The notes beneath the pieces were generated by a model that searched no databases, was not told where the DNA came from, and saw only the letters and a program-made list of their open reading frames with translations. Positions 1 to 8,177 of a DNA stretch of 64,000 bases are shown piece by piece (position 1 is the first letter of the stretch; every line of letters starts with the position of its first letter). Source of the DNA: a virus; IMG/VR virus record IMGVR_UViG_3300022821_000012, positions 1-64,000 of that record; one strand, given 5' to 3'. Position numbers and translations under genes: made by a program.

Positions 1-117
1 ATCAAACACAAACGGCTCGTTGGGGAAATCTTCCCCTCTTGTCCATTGATCTGTTCTATAGCGTGGTAATATTTTCATGTCATCTTCTTCTCCGGTTTGA
101 ATCTTTGCTTCCGTCAT
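1..117 (-). CDS. partial unknown protein running off the left edge
   Basis: An open frame starts at an ATG at 117 and runs off the left end with no stop. The visible N-terminus is hydrophilic (MTEAKIQTGEEDDMKILP). The same frame also opens at an ATG at 180, which overlaps the stop of the next gene by 4 bp, the usual spacing here, so the start could be there. I do not recognise the product. Confidence 0.4.
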   Translation of the reverse strand, partial: MTEAKIQTGEEDDMKILPRYRTDQWTRGEDFPNEPFVFD

Positions 118-176
118 AGTACATATAAGTCTGTTTGCATTTGCTACATTTGAACACATATGGATACCAATCACAT

Positions 177-770
177 TCATATTCTTCCAGTTAATTCACG
201 CATACGCCGGGTGCCGAATACCGCAGCAGTTTCGTTTATATATGAGCTTTCCGAAATAATAAATTGATATTTACGGAAATCTGTATCCGCTTGATGATAT
301 TTTTTTAGATCATTTTTATTTAAAATCTTAAATGACCTACCCGGTTCGTTTTTATTATACACGGATATTGAATGTCCCTGATCTATCAATCTCTCCCAGA
401 TACTAAACCCCTCATTGGATAATTGAACATCACTCATAATTCTAATAGATTTGTGAGTATCTTTCAACACACGGTTGTATAGGTCAGATGCATAGGGCAT
501 TGATCCCTTGTATTTTTTTCCTACCGAATTGACAACATATGATTGTGGCTTCACATCAAATTCTGCTGCTAATAATATTTCACCATTTTTTTCATACCAA
601 TAGGATACCACTTCATTACCCATCTTGAACCAATTATCGCCCAATGATACTTTACTGGTATGTTTTAGGCGATCTTTGATATGGTATTCCAACATATCAA
701 ACAGTTCAAAATCGCCTATATTCTCTGGCATTTCTGTTAGCCAAGTATCGTCAAAACTTTCTCTACTCAT
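177..770 (-). CDS. unknown conserved phage-type protein, possibly GNAT-like
   Basis: The protein has about 197 residues when started at the ATG at 770, which overlaps the DHFR stop by 8 bp; the longer open frame upstream only shadows DHFR. The centre has an alternating beta/alpha pattern, and the motif IRIMSDVQLSNEGFSIWERL followed by GHSISVYN resembles a conserved phage family that I suspect has an acetyltransferase-like fold. That fold is inference; no catalytic residue can be assigned. It is the last gene of the DnaJ-ClpA-ClpP-DHFR operon. Confidence 0.6.
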   Translation of the reverse strand: MSRESFDDTWLTEMPENIGDFELFDMLEYHIKDRLKHTSKVSLGDNWFKMGNEVVSYWYEKNGEILLAAEFDVKPQSYVVNSVGKKYKGSMPYASDLYNRVLKDTHKSIRIMSDVQLSNEGFSIWERLIDQGHSISVYNKNEPGRSFKILNKNDLKKYHQADTDFRKYQFIISESSYINETAAVFGTRRMRELTGRI

Positions 771-1296
771 AATCTGGTATACGTTCCCACGCTTCCATTT
801 TACATTCTGGATGTTCGATTCGCTGAATGCATTCAAAGTTACCAATATGAAGACCAAGATCATGGGTAATATATGTATCGGCTTCAAATACACCTTTAAA
901 TGTCGTTAGGTATATTTTATCACATATATCAAACGTTTGTCTATATATTTCAGCCCCGCCTATGATAAACGTGTCACATGTAACAGGCGGGATGGATAGT
1001 TGGTTGCGTAGATGTAGATTAATAACAAAATTTTTCCAATCATCCCCCAATACCATCGCATAGGCTTCATTGCGTCCAATATCACGCTGTGTTAGAGTTT
1101 TAGAAACGATCAGACTTAAACGGTTCGGCAGGGGTTTGCTCGGCAAACTATCCCACGTCTTTCGCCCCATAACGACATTGTTATTTTTAGTTAGGTTGCG
1201 AAACCATTTCATATCGTGATCACTACGGGGCCACGGTAACGCACCTTTGTTACCGATAGCCCCGTTTTCATCAATGGCTAAGATTGCTGAAATCAT
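763..1296 (-). CDS. folA: dihydrofolate reductase
   Basis: This protein of 177 residues has the DHFR signature order: N-terminal MISAILAIDENGAIGNKGAL with the Met20-type loop and LPW, then VVMGRKTWDSLP for NADPH binding, LSLIVSKT, and FIIGGAEIYRQ near residue 114. It reduces dihydrofolate to tetrahydrofolate to sustain thymidylate synthesis. Phage DHFRs usually accompany a thymidylate synthase, which is not in this window. Its ATG shares one base with the TAA of the preceding gene (TAATG), so translation is probably coupled. The length is normal for the family. Confidence 0.97.
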   Translation of the reverse strand: MISAILAIDENGAIGNKGALPWPRSDHDMKWFRNLTKNNNVVMGRKTWDSLPSKPLPNRLSLIVSKTLTQRDIGRNEAYAMVLGDDWKNFVINLHLRNQLSIPPVTCDTFIIGGAEIYRQTFDICDKIYLTTFKGVFEADTYITHDLGLHIGNFECIQRIEHPECKMEAWERIPDYE

Positions 1297-1700
1297 TATG
1301 CGTACGGATCAGCCCAACCAACCAACTCGTCTTGGTTATCATAGTCTTTCCAAATAATCATATTCGGTAAACTAATGTCAAACTTTTGACGGGCACGTAG
1401 GTCTTCCAATGTACGGTCAAAGTCTTTGACCTCGTAAACCTTCATACCATTCATTTGGTGGTTATCGTTATCAAGGATACGTGATGAGCCATAATACCAC
1501 GTGCCATCCTTTTCACGGAATACAAGCATAAAGTCTGGCTCATAATCCTTTAGTTCACCATCATTTCCTTCTTTAAGAATATCAAGTTCTTTGTCTTTGA
1601 TCTGCTCGATACGCCCCAACGTTTCAATACGCTTCTTTGTTTCTTCGAAGGTTTCCTTATTGCCAGCGGTTACACTGTCTTTTTTACTCTTTTTAACCAT
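1296..1700 (-). CDS. unknown charged phage protein
   Basis: The protein has 134 residues from the ATG at 1700, which overlaps the clpP stop as TAATG; the upstream nine codons of the longest frame are therefore dropped. It starts with a lysine-rich tail (MVKKSKKDS) and a predicted coiled-coil stretch, then a C-terminal part with aromatic and acidic residues (DGTWYYGSSRILDNDN). No known domain is recognised. It lies in the chaperone/protease operon, so a cytoplasmic accessory role is possible but unproven. Confidence 0.75.
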   Translation of the reverse strand: MVKKSKKDSVTAGNKETFEETKKRIETLGRIEQIKDKELDILKEGNDGELKDYEPDFMLVFREKDGTWYYGSSRILDNDNHQMNGMKVYEVKDFDRTLEDLRARQKFDISLPNMIIWKDYDNQDELVGWADPYA

Positions 1701-2254
1701 TAATATGTTTCCTTTATTTTGTCGCAAATACCAAGCGCCAATGCTTCTTCGGCATCAAGCCATACATCGGATTCTGGTAACAACTTCTTGCGAACTTTCT
1801 TTTCTGATAAACCAGTGCACTTAGTGTAATGATCTAATAATCGTCTGCTTGTAAGATTAAACTCTTTTGTTACTGAAAATAGTTCGTGTTCCTTACCACG
1901 TGATCCCCCGCTATATTGATGTGACAAGATAGACGTATTCGGTGTAAGAGTACGGTGACCTTTTTCACCAGCCATGAACATAAGTAAGCCACAACTTGCG
2001 ATCATGCCAATGCCGACTGTGCGGACAGGGATAGAAGAACCCTTCATTGTATCAATCAATGCAAAACAAGCATTTACGTCGCCGCCGGGTGAATTGACAA
2101 TAAGTGTGATATATTTCTTTTTCTTGGCTTGAAGATTTTCTTCAATAATCCATTCGATGACTGGTTTAAGTGACGCTTGTGTAACTTCGGTCATAAAAAG
2201 ATACATACCGTTATCGTTTAGTGACTTCTTTTCATTTTTATTATCTTCAGACAT
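1700..2254 (-). CDS. clpP: ClpP-like serine protease
   Basis: The protein has 184 residues from the ATG at 2254, chosen because it overlaps the upstream stop (ATGTCTGA). The ClpP/crotonase fold shows in LIVNSPGGDVNACFALIDTM. The nucleophile is Ser87 in GMIASCGLLMFMAGEKGHR, His112 is in ILSHQYSGG, and Asp163 lies in ESDVWLDAEEALALGICD, so the triad is complete. The family forms tetradecameric barrels fed by ClpA/ClpX. A ClpA with an IGF loop is encoded in the same operon, so a self-contained phage Clp protease is likely; it could also work with host ATPases. Confidence 0.93.
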   Translation of the reverse strand: MSEDNKNEKKSLNDNGMYLFMTEVTQASLKPVIEWIIEENLQAKKKKYITLIVNSPGGDVNACFALIDTMKGSSIPVRTVGIGMIASCGLLMFMAGEKGHRTLTPNTSILSHQYSGGSRGKEHELFSVTKEFNLTSRRLLDHYTKCTGLSEKKVRKKLLPESDVWLDAEEALALGICDKIKETY

Positions 2255-2573
2255 CTGTTTTGGGTTTCCTTCCCGGTTTGAGTCCGACAGCACGTGGTGT
2301 GCCATCAATATTTAAATCATACGATTGTGCTAATCGTTCTATATTCATTCCGTCAATCCTGTGAATATCTCCATACGTAATAGTATAGGTAATATGTGGA
2401 TCACGGGGGCTAATACCGGAACACCCGGCGTCTTCTACTCGTTGAAGGACTAGTTCTTTATTGATTCTAACCTTCTCGTATCCGATACCTTTGGCATTAA
2501 CGGTGGCATGAACTTTTGTTTCGTATTGAATAATACCAAGCTCACGAAATTTATTAACTAATGTTGTCTTCAT
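2247..2573 (-). CDS. unknown phage protein
   Basis: This is a 108-residue basic protein with no recognised family. It has a beta-rich middle (KVHATVNAKGIGYEKVRI, ITYTITYGDIHRID) and a proline/lysine C-terminus (LKPGRKPKTDV). Its start overlaps the upstream gene by 20 bp and its stop overlaps clpP by 8 bp, so it is translationally coupled inside the Clp operon. The location suggests, but does not prove, a role connected with proteolysis. Confidence 0.7.
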   Translation of the reverse strand: MKTTLVNKFRELGIIQYETKVHATVNAKGIGYEKVRINKELVLQRVEDAGCSGISPRDPHITYTITYGDIHRIDGMNIERLAQSYDLNIDGTPRAVGLKPGRKPKTDV

Positions 2574-3282
2574 TTTCTAACCTATATTCCTCCACTTTTT
2601 TAATTACGTCACCCATTGCGAGTGACATTGCAAACATATCTTTTTTGGTTTTTGCCCACACGAATGGCTGTGAATTATAAAAAAAATACCCTGATGAGGA
2701 TGATAATCTATCCATGGTATAGTCGCTAGTTAAATACCCGTCCGTTTTAATAAGACGCACCAAATCGTCTGCTCGGTCCATTGCCCTGTCGGTAGAAAGA
2801 TACATCTTATAGCGATAGCCACCATGTGGTAGTGTGTCTTTGCGAATAACCACACTTTGATGTTGATCTTCTACCATCGTATGAGAAATATCATTGATAG
2901 TAATCGGCTTGTATCCACGGTTTTTCTTTGCGTAGTTATCAGCCCATGTCTTGACCGTTTCCAGCAGTAACTCAAGTTTATCGTCGCCCTGTATTACAAA
3001 TAGGCTGATACTGATATAATCATCTCGGAATCTACAACCATCTGTTGTGTAGATATCTCTAGCAATTGTTTTGACTTCATGCACAAGATGGTCATATGTT
3101 CCGTATCTACGCCGCCCGTCGATAACATATTCTGAATCAATACGAAATGAAATACGGGTATTGAATTTACTAAACCACATTTTTCCGTGTTCTGACACAC
3201 TATACTTGTGTGAATCTACGATTTTAACAGTATTGATATCGTCCAATGTTTTCTTAATCGATTTCGATAATACCTTGGTCAT
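2554..3282 (-). CDS. unknown phage protein between clpA and clpP
   Basis: The protein has 242 residues, many of them charged and aromatic, and no signal peptide. Stretches such as KMWFSKFNTRISFRI and YLTSDYTMDRLSSSSGYFFY suggest an alpha/beta globular protein. No family is recognised. The start overlaps the clpA C-terminus by 29 bp, so it is co-translated with clpA. An adaptor or substrate-delivery role would fit the location but is speculative. Confidence 0.75.
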   Translation of the reverse strand: MTKVLSKSIKKTLDDINTVKIVDSHKYSVSEHGKMWFSKFNTRISFRIDSEYVIDGRRRYGTYDHLVHEVKTIARDIYTTDGCRFRDDYISISLFVIQGDDKLELLLETVKTWADNYAKKNRGYKPITINDISHTMVEDQHQSVVIRKDTLPHGGYRYKMYLSTDRAMDRADDLVRLIKTDGYLTSDYTMDRLSSSSGYFFYNSQPFVWAKTKKDMFAMSLAMGDVIKKVEEYRLENEDNIS

Positions 3283-5554
3283 TAATGGCCTCTTTTTCTA
3301 AATTTTCAATTGGAAGGGGATTTGTGAAGTCAAATGTGACCTCTTTATCCTTATAGTTTACCACAATAATGCTACCTTTGTCAAGTTTTTCGAACAGCAT
3401 CTTCTTGGCAAGCGGGACTTTGATTTCTTGATCGATGATACGTGCCAATGGACGTGCACCCGTCTTTGGATCAAAGCCACTATCTACAAGGTATTCTACA
3501 AGTTCATCCGTGGTACGAATTTTCATATCACGTTCACTAAGAAGTTCATTAACATCATTCATGAACTTATTGACAATCTTTTTCATCGCCATTTTAGATA
3601 ACTTGCCGAATTTACATACAGCATCGACACGGTTACGGAATTCTGGTGCAAAGTATGCTTCATACTCTTTATCTTCTTCACCTGATTTCTGCAACGCTGC
3701 ACCGGATAATCCGAAGCCGATGTTGTTTTTCTCGTTTGCCGCAGCACCCAAGTTTGATGTCAAAATGATAACACAGTTACGTGCATCTGCTCGTTGACCT
3801 TTGGCACTGGTGACATAACCTTCGTCCATCATTTGCAACAAGATGTTTAGAACATCAGGGTGCGCCTTTTCAACTTCGTCAAAAAGAATGATAGCGTTAG
3901 GATTTTCTTTGATGTCTTTAATCAAAAGACCCGGTGTATCGTCGTGACCTACGTAACCCGCAGGGGCACCAACGAAACGTGCAATGGCGTGTTTCTCTTG
4001 ATATTCACTCATATCATATCGCAACAGTTTCATTGCAAGTTCACGTGACAGCTGTTTCGCCAACTCGGTTTTACCCACACCCGTTGGACCCATAAACATA
4101 AAGGAACCAATCGGCTTGTCGTGTGATTTCAATCCAGCCTTTGCCACGAAGATTTTATCAAGAACTTTATCAACTGAATCATCTTGACCGAACACATTGG
4201 TTTTGATATTGATTTCAATATTTTGCAAGTTCTCGGACTTTTCTTTATCGTCCATTGTATTCATTGGAACACCCGTTGCACGGGCTAACTCCGTCAATAC
4301 ATCAACTTTCTTGATTACGAAGTTCTTATTACCAAGCAACCGTTGCTTTGCACAAGCCGCATCAATCAAATCAATCGCTTTGTCGGGAAGTTTCTTATCG
4401 GCTTGATAACGAACGGAATAATCAACCGCCGCTTCGATGGCATCCTTTTTGATAGCCTTTGCGCCATGATGTTCACGAATATATACCGAAATCGCCGCAA
4501 CAATATCCTTGGCAACTTCTGGCGTTGGTTCATCAACGGTCAAACGATAGAAACGCCGCATCATAGCACGGTCTTTTTCGAATGATGTGGTATATTCATC
4601 CCATGTTGTTGATGCAATAACCTTGATTCCGCCACGACCAAGTGCTGGCTTCAGCATATTGGCGAAATCTGGACCGCCGCCAGTGCCAGCATTGCCAGCA
4701 CCACGCATCGTGTGCGCTTCGTCGATAAACAAGATTGACTTGCCACGTGCTTCAAGTGCTTCAATGGTTTCTTTGATTTTCTCTTCAAACTCACCACGGA
4801 ACTTACAACCTGCAAGCAATGACCCAACATCAAGGTTCCACACCGCCCATCCTACAAGATAGTCAGGCACTTTGCCTTCGTTGATTTTCAATGCCAATCC
4901 TTCTGCAATCGCAGTCTTACCAACGCCGGGATCACCGACCATTAGCACGTTTGACTTTGTGCGTCTTGCAAGAACTTGTGCAATATCATCAAGTTCGGCA
5001 TCACGTCCAATAACGGGATCAATCTTTCCGTTATCTGCCATCTCGTTAAGATTGCTACAGTATTCTTCAAGCAACTCTTGCGCTTGGGTTTCGTTCATTT
5101 TTTTAGATTTATTTGTTGCGCCCTTTTTGTCCTTGGGCTGATACATTTCCATGATATCGTCTTTAGAAGGAAGATATTTAAGAAGATAATATGCGGCGTG
5201 TGAGTTGGTTTCGGCAAGGATGCTCAAATATAGGTCAATGCTATCCATACGGCTTCGACCACTGAACAACACTTGTGTATAGGCACGGTTAAATACACGC
5301 TCAAGGGCATGTGTTCGCTTTGGTGTGCCTGTATGCCGACTGATAAGTTCTGGACGATCCCGCATATAAGTTACTAACTCATCACGAAGTCCTTCAACGT
5401 CAACCTTGACTTCTGCAAGAATGGTTGAAAACTCTCGGTCTTTGATCAACCCGAACAAAAGGTGTTCAAGTGTAACATATTGATGCTTTAGTTTTGCTGC
5501 ATAGTCTTGTGATGCATCAATGATCTTGTTGATATCTGGATTTTCTTCTAACAT
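3254..5554 (-). CDS. clpA: ClpA-type AAA+ unfoldase
   Basis: This 766-residue protein is about the size of E. coli ClpA. In order it has a Clp_N repeat domain (VTLEHLLFGLI near 27), AAA1 with Walker A GDPGVGKT at 207-214 and Walker B ILFIDEAH, and AAA2 with Walker A GPTGVGKT at 489-496 and ILFDEVEKAHP. An IGF tripeptide at 612-614, where ClpA carries its ClpP-docking loop, indicates that it can bind ClpP. No ClpB-type middle domain is seen. It starts 4 bp after dnaJ. It would unfold host or phage proteins for the phage ClpP. Confidence 0.96.
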   Translation of the reverse strand: MLEENPDINKIIDASQDYAAKLKHQYVTLEHLLFGLIKDREFSTILAEVKVDVEGLRDELVTYMRDRPELISRHTGTPKRTHALERVFNRAYTQVLFSGRSRMDSIDLYLSILAETNSHAAYYLLKYLPSKDDIMEMYQPKDKKGATNKSKKMNETQAQELLEEYCSNLNEMADNGKIDPVIGRDAELDDIAQVLARRTKSNVLMVGDPGVGKTAIAEGLALKINEGKVPDYLVGWAVWNLDVGSLLAGCKFRGEFEEKIKETIEALEARGKSILFIDEAHTMRGAGNAGTGGGPDFANMLKPALGRGGIKVIASTTWDEYTTSFEKDRAMMRRFYRLTVDEPTPEVAKDIVAAISVYIREHHGAKAIKKDAIEAAVDYSVRYQADKKLPDKAIDLIDAACAKQRLLGNKNFVIKKVDVLTELARATGVPMNTMDDKEKSENLQNIEINIKTNVFGQDDSVDKVLDKIFVAKAGLKSHDKPIGSFMFMGPTGVGKTELAKQLSRELAMKLLRYDMSEYQEKHAIARFVGAPAGYVGHDDTPGLLIKDIKENPNAIILFDEVEKAHPDVLNILLQMMDEGYVTSAKGQRADARNCVIILTSNLGAAANEKNNIGFGLSGAALQKSGEEDKEYEAYFAPEFRNRVDAVCKFGKLSKMAMKKIVNKFMNDVNELLSERDMKIRTTDELVEYLVDSGFDPKTGARPLARIIDQEIKVPLAKKMLFEKLDKGSIIVVNYKDKEVTFDFTNPLPIENLEKEAINDQGIIEID

Positions 5555-5557
5555 TGT

Positions 5558-6400
5558 TTACTCCGATTTTGCTTTCTTGATAAAATCAAGTTGTTTAGGG
5601 GTTAGATTTTTTGGTGTCTTAACGCTCACTTGGATAAAGATACTTCCCTTCTTTTCTCGGAAACGAAGACCTTCATCTCTTAGATTCAGAACTTGTCCAT
5701 TGTCTGTCCCTGCTGGGATTTTCACTTTCAAGTTCTTTCCTGATAATGTCTGTATTATTTCTTCACACCCAAGAATGGCGTCAAGACTATCGATAACCAT
5801 AGTAGAAACCAAGTCCAACCCTTTCTTTTCAAAGGTTTTATGAGGACTAAGCATTATAGTAACATACAAGTCACCCCTTGTCAATGATGGATTGGCATTA
5901 TCTCCAAGACCAGCGATATGAAGTGTTTCGCCATGTTGAATATAAGGCGGAATGTTGACTTTTACAAGTTCACGTTCACCATTACTCATTCTGATGCTTA
6001 AATGCTTTTCAACAGATACATCGGTTTCATTCATTATAAGTTCGTCAAGTGTTACATTTAGTGTAATGTTCAGATTATGGTTTTTTGTTTGACGTGGACG
6101 AAACCCGCCGCCTCTTGCTGCCATTTGTTCTTCCATTTGGCGTAGAATATCTTCCATTCCTCTACCACTTCTGAACTCTTCAAATCGGTTTTGTTGGCGT
6201 CCACCAAACTGTGAACGTGCATCATATGCCTGTCGTGTCTCAGGGTTCTTTAATGTGTCATACGCTTCGCTGATTTGTTTGAACTGATTTTCATCACCGC
6301 CCAAGTCTGGATGATGCTTTTTAGCCAGTGTCTTGTATGCTTGTTTGATTGTATTGTCCGAAGCGTTTTTTTCTACCCCGAGAACTTGATAATAGTCCAT
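5558..6400 (-). CDS. dnaJ: DnaJ/CbpA-type J-domain co-chaperone
   Basis: The protein has 280 residues. The N-terminal J domain has HPD at 30-32 (KKHHPDLGG) and the typical EAYDTLKNPETRQAYD. A Gly/Arg-rich linker with Gly-Gly-Gly follows, then a DnaJ C-terminal substrate domain (NLNITLNVTLDELI, GDLYVTIMLSPHKTFE). The CxxCxGxG zinc finger of canonical DnaJ is absent, so it is a type II J protein. It would stimulate host DnaK. Position at the head of the clpA/clpP chain suggests delivery of clients to DnaK or Clp. Confidence 0.95.
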   Translation of the reverse strand: MDYYQVLGVEKNASDNTIKQAYKTLAKKHHPDLGGDENQFKQISEAYDTLKNPETRQAYDARSQFGGRQQNRFEEFRSGRGMEDILRQMEEQMAARGGGFRPRQTKNHNLNITLNVTLDELIMNETDVSVEKHLSIRMSNGERELVKVNIPPYIQHGETLHIAGLGDNANPSLTRGDLYVTIMLSPHKTFEKKGLDLVSTMVIDSLDAILGCEEIIQTLSGKNLKVKIPAGTDNGQVLNLRDEGLRFREKKGSIFIQVSVKTPKNLTPKQLDFIKKAKSE

Positions 6401-6403
6401 ATT

Positions 6404-6601
6404 CTATTTACCCATCTGTTTCATTGTGCCATTTCCAGAATATACGATCATTCTCAAGACACTCATACCCGCATGGGTTACATCTGGGTGGTTGCAAGCT
6501 GCTGGGTAATAGGCATTATGCACACAAGTCATGCACCCACGCCTAACATCGTCGGGGGTTTCTTCACGTGCCATAGCTGGCCAAAATAGCTTTTTATTCA
6601 T
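6404..6601 (-). CDS. tiny Cys-rich protein of the MNKxxFW family
   Basis: This 65-residue member of the window's large paralogous family has N-terminal MNKKLFWPAMAREE, then CMTC and a further Cys, and a diverged C-terminus (IVYSGNG in place of WEWDG). I start it at the ATG at 6601 because a terminator lies upstream and a -35/-10 pair (6608-6636) ends just before this ATG. Function is unknown; the Cys pairs suggest metal binding. It immediately precedes dnaJ. Confidence 0.75.
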   Translation of the reverse strand: MNKKLFWPAMAREETPDDVRRGCMTCVHNAYYPAACNHPDVTHAGMSVLRMIVYSGNGTMKQMGK

Positions 6602-6607
6602 TGGAGT

Positions 6608-6636
6608 ATTATACAATAAAAAAGGAGGCTTGTCCA
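6608..6636 (-). promoter_or_regulatory. sigma70-like promoter for the dnaJ-clpA operon
   Basis: On the minus strand, TGGACA (-35) and TATAAT (-10) are separated by 17 bp. The -35 lies in the hairpin of the preceding terminator. The predicted start point falls on or next to the ATG at 6601, so the message would be nearly leaderless. Confidence 0.6.
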
Positions 6637-6645
6637 CCCCCTTTT
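6618..6645 (-). terminator. terminator after the lysis cassette
   Basis: On the minus strand, AAAGG.GG pairs with CC.CCTTT across a short loop and is followed by a run of T. It lies between the last lysis gene and the dnaJ operon and overlaps the operon's -35 box. Confidence 0.6.
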
Positions 6646-6647
6646 AG

Positions 6648-6878
6648 TTATTTTTCTGATGGACAGTTCGCATCATATTTTTTGTTATGTGCGTCTATCG
6701 CTTCAAGGTCTAACCTTATGTTGCGGTCGCCTTTACGAAGACCCGGTTCTAAGGCTGTAATAGTTGCTTCGGATAGGTTGATTGGGTCTGTCCACACGCA
6801 ACCATTCGAAACAATTCCGTCAACCTTTACGGTTACGCAAGCTGTCAAGGAGATCATCATCAGACTGACGACGAACAT
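6648..6878 (-). CDS. outer-membrane spanin-like lipoprotein (Rz1-like)
   Basis: Started at the ATG at 6878, the protein has 76 residues with a lipoprotein signal MFVVSLMMISLTAC, predicted to be lipidated at Cys14. The mature part (GCVWTDPINLS ... DAHNKKYDANC) resembles the small C-WxxPI...HNxxYxxxC proteins at the end of proteobacterial phage lysis cassettes. Its 5' end overlaps the preceding gene in another frame by 59 bp, as in Rz/Rz1 pairs. It would link to the inner-membrane partner and disrupt the outer membrane at lysis. Confidence 0.75.
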   Translation of the reverse strand: MFVVSLMMISLTACVTVKVDGIVSNGCVWTDPINLSEATITALEPGLRKGDRNIRLDLEAIDAHNKKYDANCPSEK

Positions 6879-7059
6879 CGTCCTCAATATCGCCAGCTTC
6901 TTTAGCTCGTTCAACTTCATCTTTAAGTTGCTCCTTTATTACTTTATCTGCGCCTTTTTCAATATTAGTAGCATCACGCTTGCTTGATTCCCAAGCTTTG
7001 ATAACACCACCAACAAGGCTGTCAAATAGTTTTCCAGCAAGGCTCGCTAAAAAGTTCAT
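6820..7059 (-). CDS. inner-membrane spanin-like protein (Rz-like)
   Basis: The protein has 79 residues: a short hydrophobic N-terminal segment (MNFLASLAGKLFDSLVGGVI), then a highly charged helix and a C-terminus DVRRQSDDDLLDSLRNRKG, a pattern common in small lysis proteins of alphaproteobacterial phages. The gene downstream encodes a lipoprotein and overlaps its 3' end, which supports an i-spanin/o-spanin pair. The assignment rests on architecture and location, not on a diagnostic motif. Confidence 0.65.
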   Translation of the reverse strand: MNFLASLAGKLFDSLVGGVIKAWESSKRDATNIEKGADKVIKEQLKDEVERAKEAGDIEDDVRRQSDDDLLDSLRNRKG

Positions 7060-7430
7060 TACTTCTTAGCTGGCACGTCGAGTTTAGTAAGAACCAACTC
7101 TTTTACCTGATCTTCAGACAACTTGAACTTCTTAACAGCGTCAGGAACCTTAGTAAGAACGTATGATGCTGCGTGAGCGACCAATGCATTCTTTGTTTCA
7201 ACTTTAGCCCAATCGGCATCTTTAAGTTCTTCTTCGGCTTTGTGCTTGCCGTAAGTAACGCCACGCTCAATAGCGCCCATAACTACTTCACGAATTTTGT
7301 CTTCGTTTTCTAGTCCAAACTTCTGCTGAACTTTGTATAATGCCCAACTACCAACTGCTAGAACAACACCGCCGAGGCATTGTAGTAGGATGGTTAGAAC
7401 TGGACTTAGATCGATTACTGATGTTTCCAT
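7059..7430 (-). CDS. holin, LL-H/phage_holin_6 type
   Basis: The 123-residue protein has one N-terminal transmembrane segment (VLTILLQCLGGVVLAVGSWALY) and a long charged C-terminal domain with VMGAIERGVTYGKHKAEEEL and a final KLSEDQVKELVLTKLDVP, the layout of the LL-H-type holins. Its stop abuts the next gene's start. It would form membrane lesions to release or activate the lysozyme. It lies between the lysozyme and spanin genes. Confidence 0.8.
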   Translation of the reverse strand: METSVIDLSPVLTILLQCLGGVVLAVGSWALYKVQQKFGLENEDKIREVVMGAIERGVTYGKHKAEEELKDADWAKVETKNALVAHAASYVLTKVPDAVKKFKLSEDQVKELVLTKLDVPAKK

Positions 7431-7450
7431 TTTGATAACTCCTAGTTATA

Positions 7451-7500
7451 TATGTATATTATTTATCTTAGTTAATATGTATATTATTTATCTTAGTTAA
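7451..7500 (-). repeat. perfect 25-bp tandem repeat with late-type box
   Basis: Two perfect copies (7451-7475, 7476-7500) carry GATAAATA on the minus strand at 7460-7467 and 7485-7492, a T4-late-like box. The second copy includes the lysozyme stop codon. The repeat lies just upstream of the holin gene, so the duplicated box could drive late holin transcription. Confidence 0.7.
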
Positions 7501-8177
7501 ACGGTTCGCATACGTTTTACGAGTCGTTCTGCACGATTGGTTACTTGTCGATACCAACGTGAGTTAACCATTTCATCTGCTGCTTTAATCCATTTTGCGT
7601 TATCAATGAAAGCAATGGTTCGTTGGAACTTACCCAAACGATTTCTACCCATATTAAACGCCATATTTGCAGTGATAAGTCTAACTTCTTCGGGTAGGTT
7701 ATCCCAATCTGCGAATAGTTGGCGACAATCATTGATGGATATTTGGATATCTTCTCTGAATGCGTCGTAGCAACGTTCTTTTGATACTGGTGTGCCAACT
7801 GGTTTTCCGTATTCTGGATCACTGGGTTTAACTAAGTGACCAATCCCGAACGTAGGATATCCAAGATGGTCAAGATATATTTCATATTTAATACCTTCGT
7901 CACGCTCTAAGTCGCTACGTAGTTTAACAATAAAGTCTTCTGTAGATATTGTTTGTTTGCGTTCTTTAGCGATATCGGCAGATGCTTTCGTTGCGTCTAC
8001 GGTTGCCTGTTTCTCTGCTTTTTCATCGGCTTCTTGTTGGGTTATTGCTTTTTGGCGTTGTTTTTCACGAACGGCGACTGCCTTTTCTTTTTTCTTTTGT
8101 GCCTTACTGCGGTTAACTTCAAGTTCGCTTTTCTGCTCGGTCTTAAATATATTTTTTAACCAACTGAAAAAACTCAT
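7497..8177 (-). CDS. T4-type lysozyme (GH24 endolysin) with long N-terminal extension
   Basis: The 226-residue protein has a C-terminal T4-lysozyme domain with catalytic Glu94 (ERDEGIKYEI), Asp103 and Thr109 (LDHLGYPTFGIGHL), matching E11/D20/T26 of T4. Further family motifs are AFNMGRNRLGKF and RWYRQVTNRAERLVKRM. The first 80 residues are a hydrophobic start (MSFFSWLKNIF) and a Lys/Glu/Ala-rich helix, absent from T4 lysozyme; this may act as a membrane anchor or signal-arrest segment. It cleaves peptidoglycan at lysis and heads the lysis cassette. Confidence 0.95.
   Translation of the reverse strand: MSFFSWLKNIFKTEQKSELEVNRSKAQKKKEKAVAVREKQRQKAITQQEADEKAEKQATVDATKASADIAKERKQTISTEDFIVKLRSDLERDEGIKYEIYLDHLGYPTFGIGHLVKPSDPEYGKPVGTPVSKERCYDAFREDIQISINDCRQLFADWDNLPEEVRLITANMAFNMGRNRLGKFQRTIAFIDNAKWIKAADEMVNSRWYRQVTNRAERLVKRMRTV

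Noticed and set aside
100-185. Zinc-ribbon-like peptide (FKCSKCKQTYMYYDG) near the left edge
   Set aside because: No start codon in that frame, since a stop directly precedes it, and it competes with the edge gene frame. It may be real but cannot be supported here.
771-893. Signal-peptide-like extension at the start of the 177-770 gene
   Set aside because: The hydrophobic stretch is the reverse-frame reading of the DHFR 3' end; the internal ATG at 770 overlaps the DHFR stop in the style of its neighbours.
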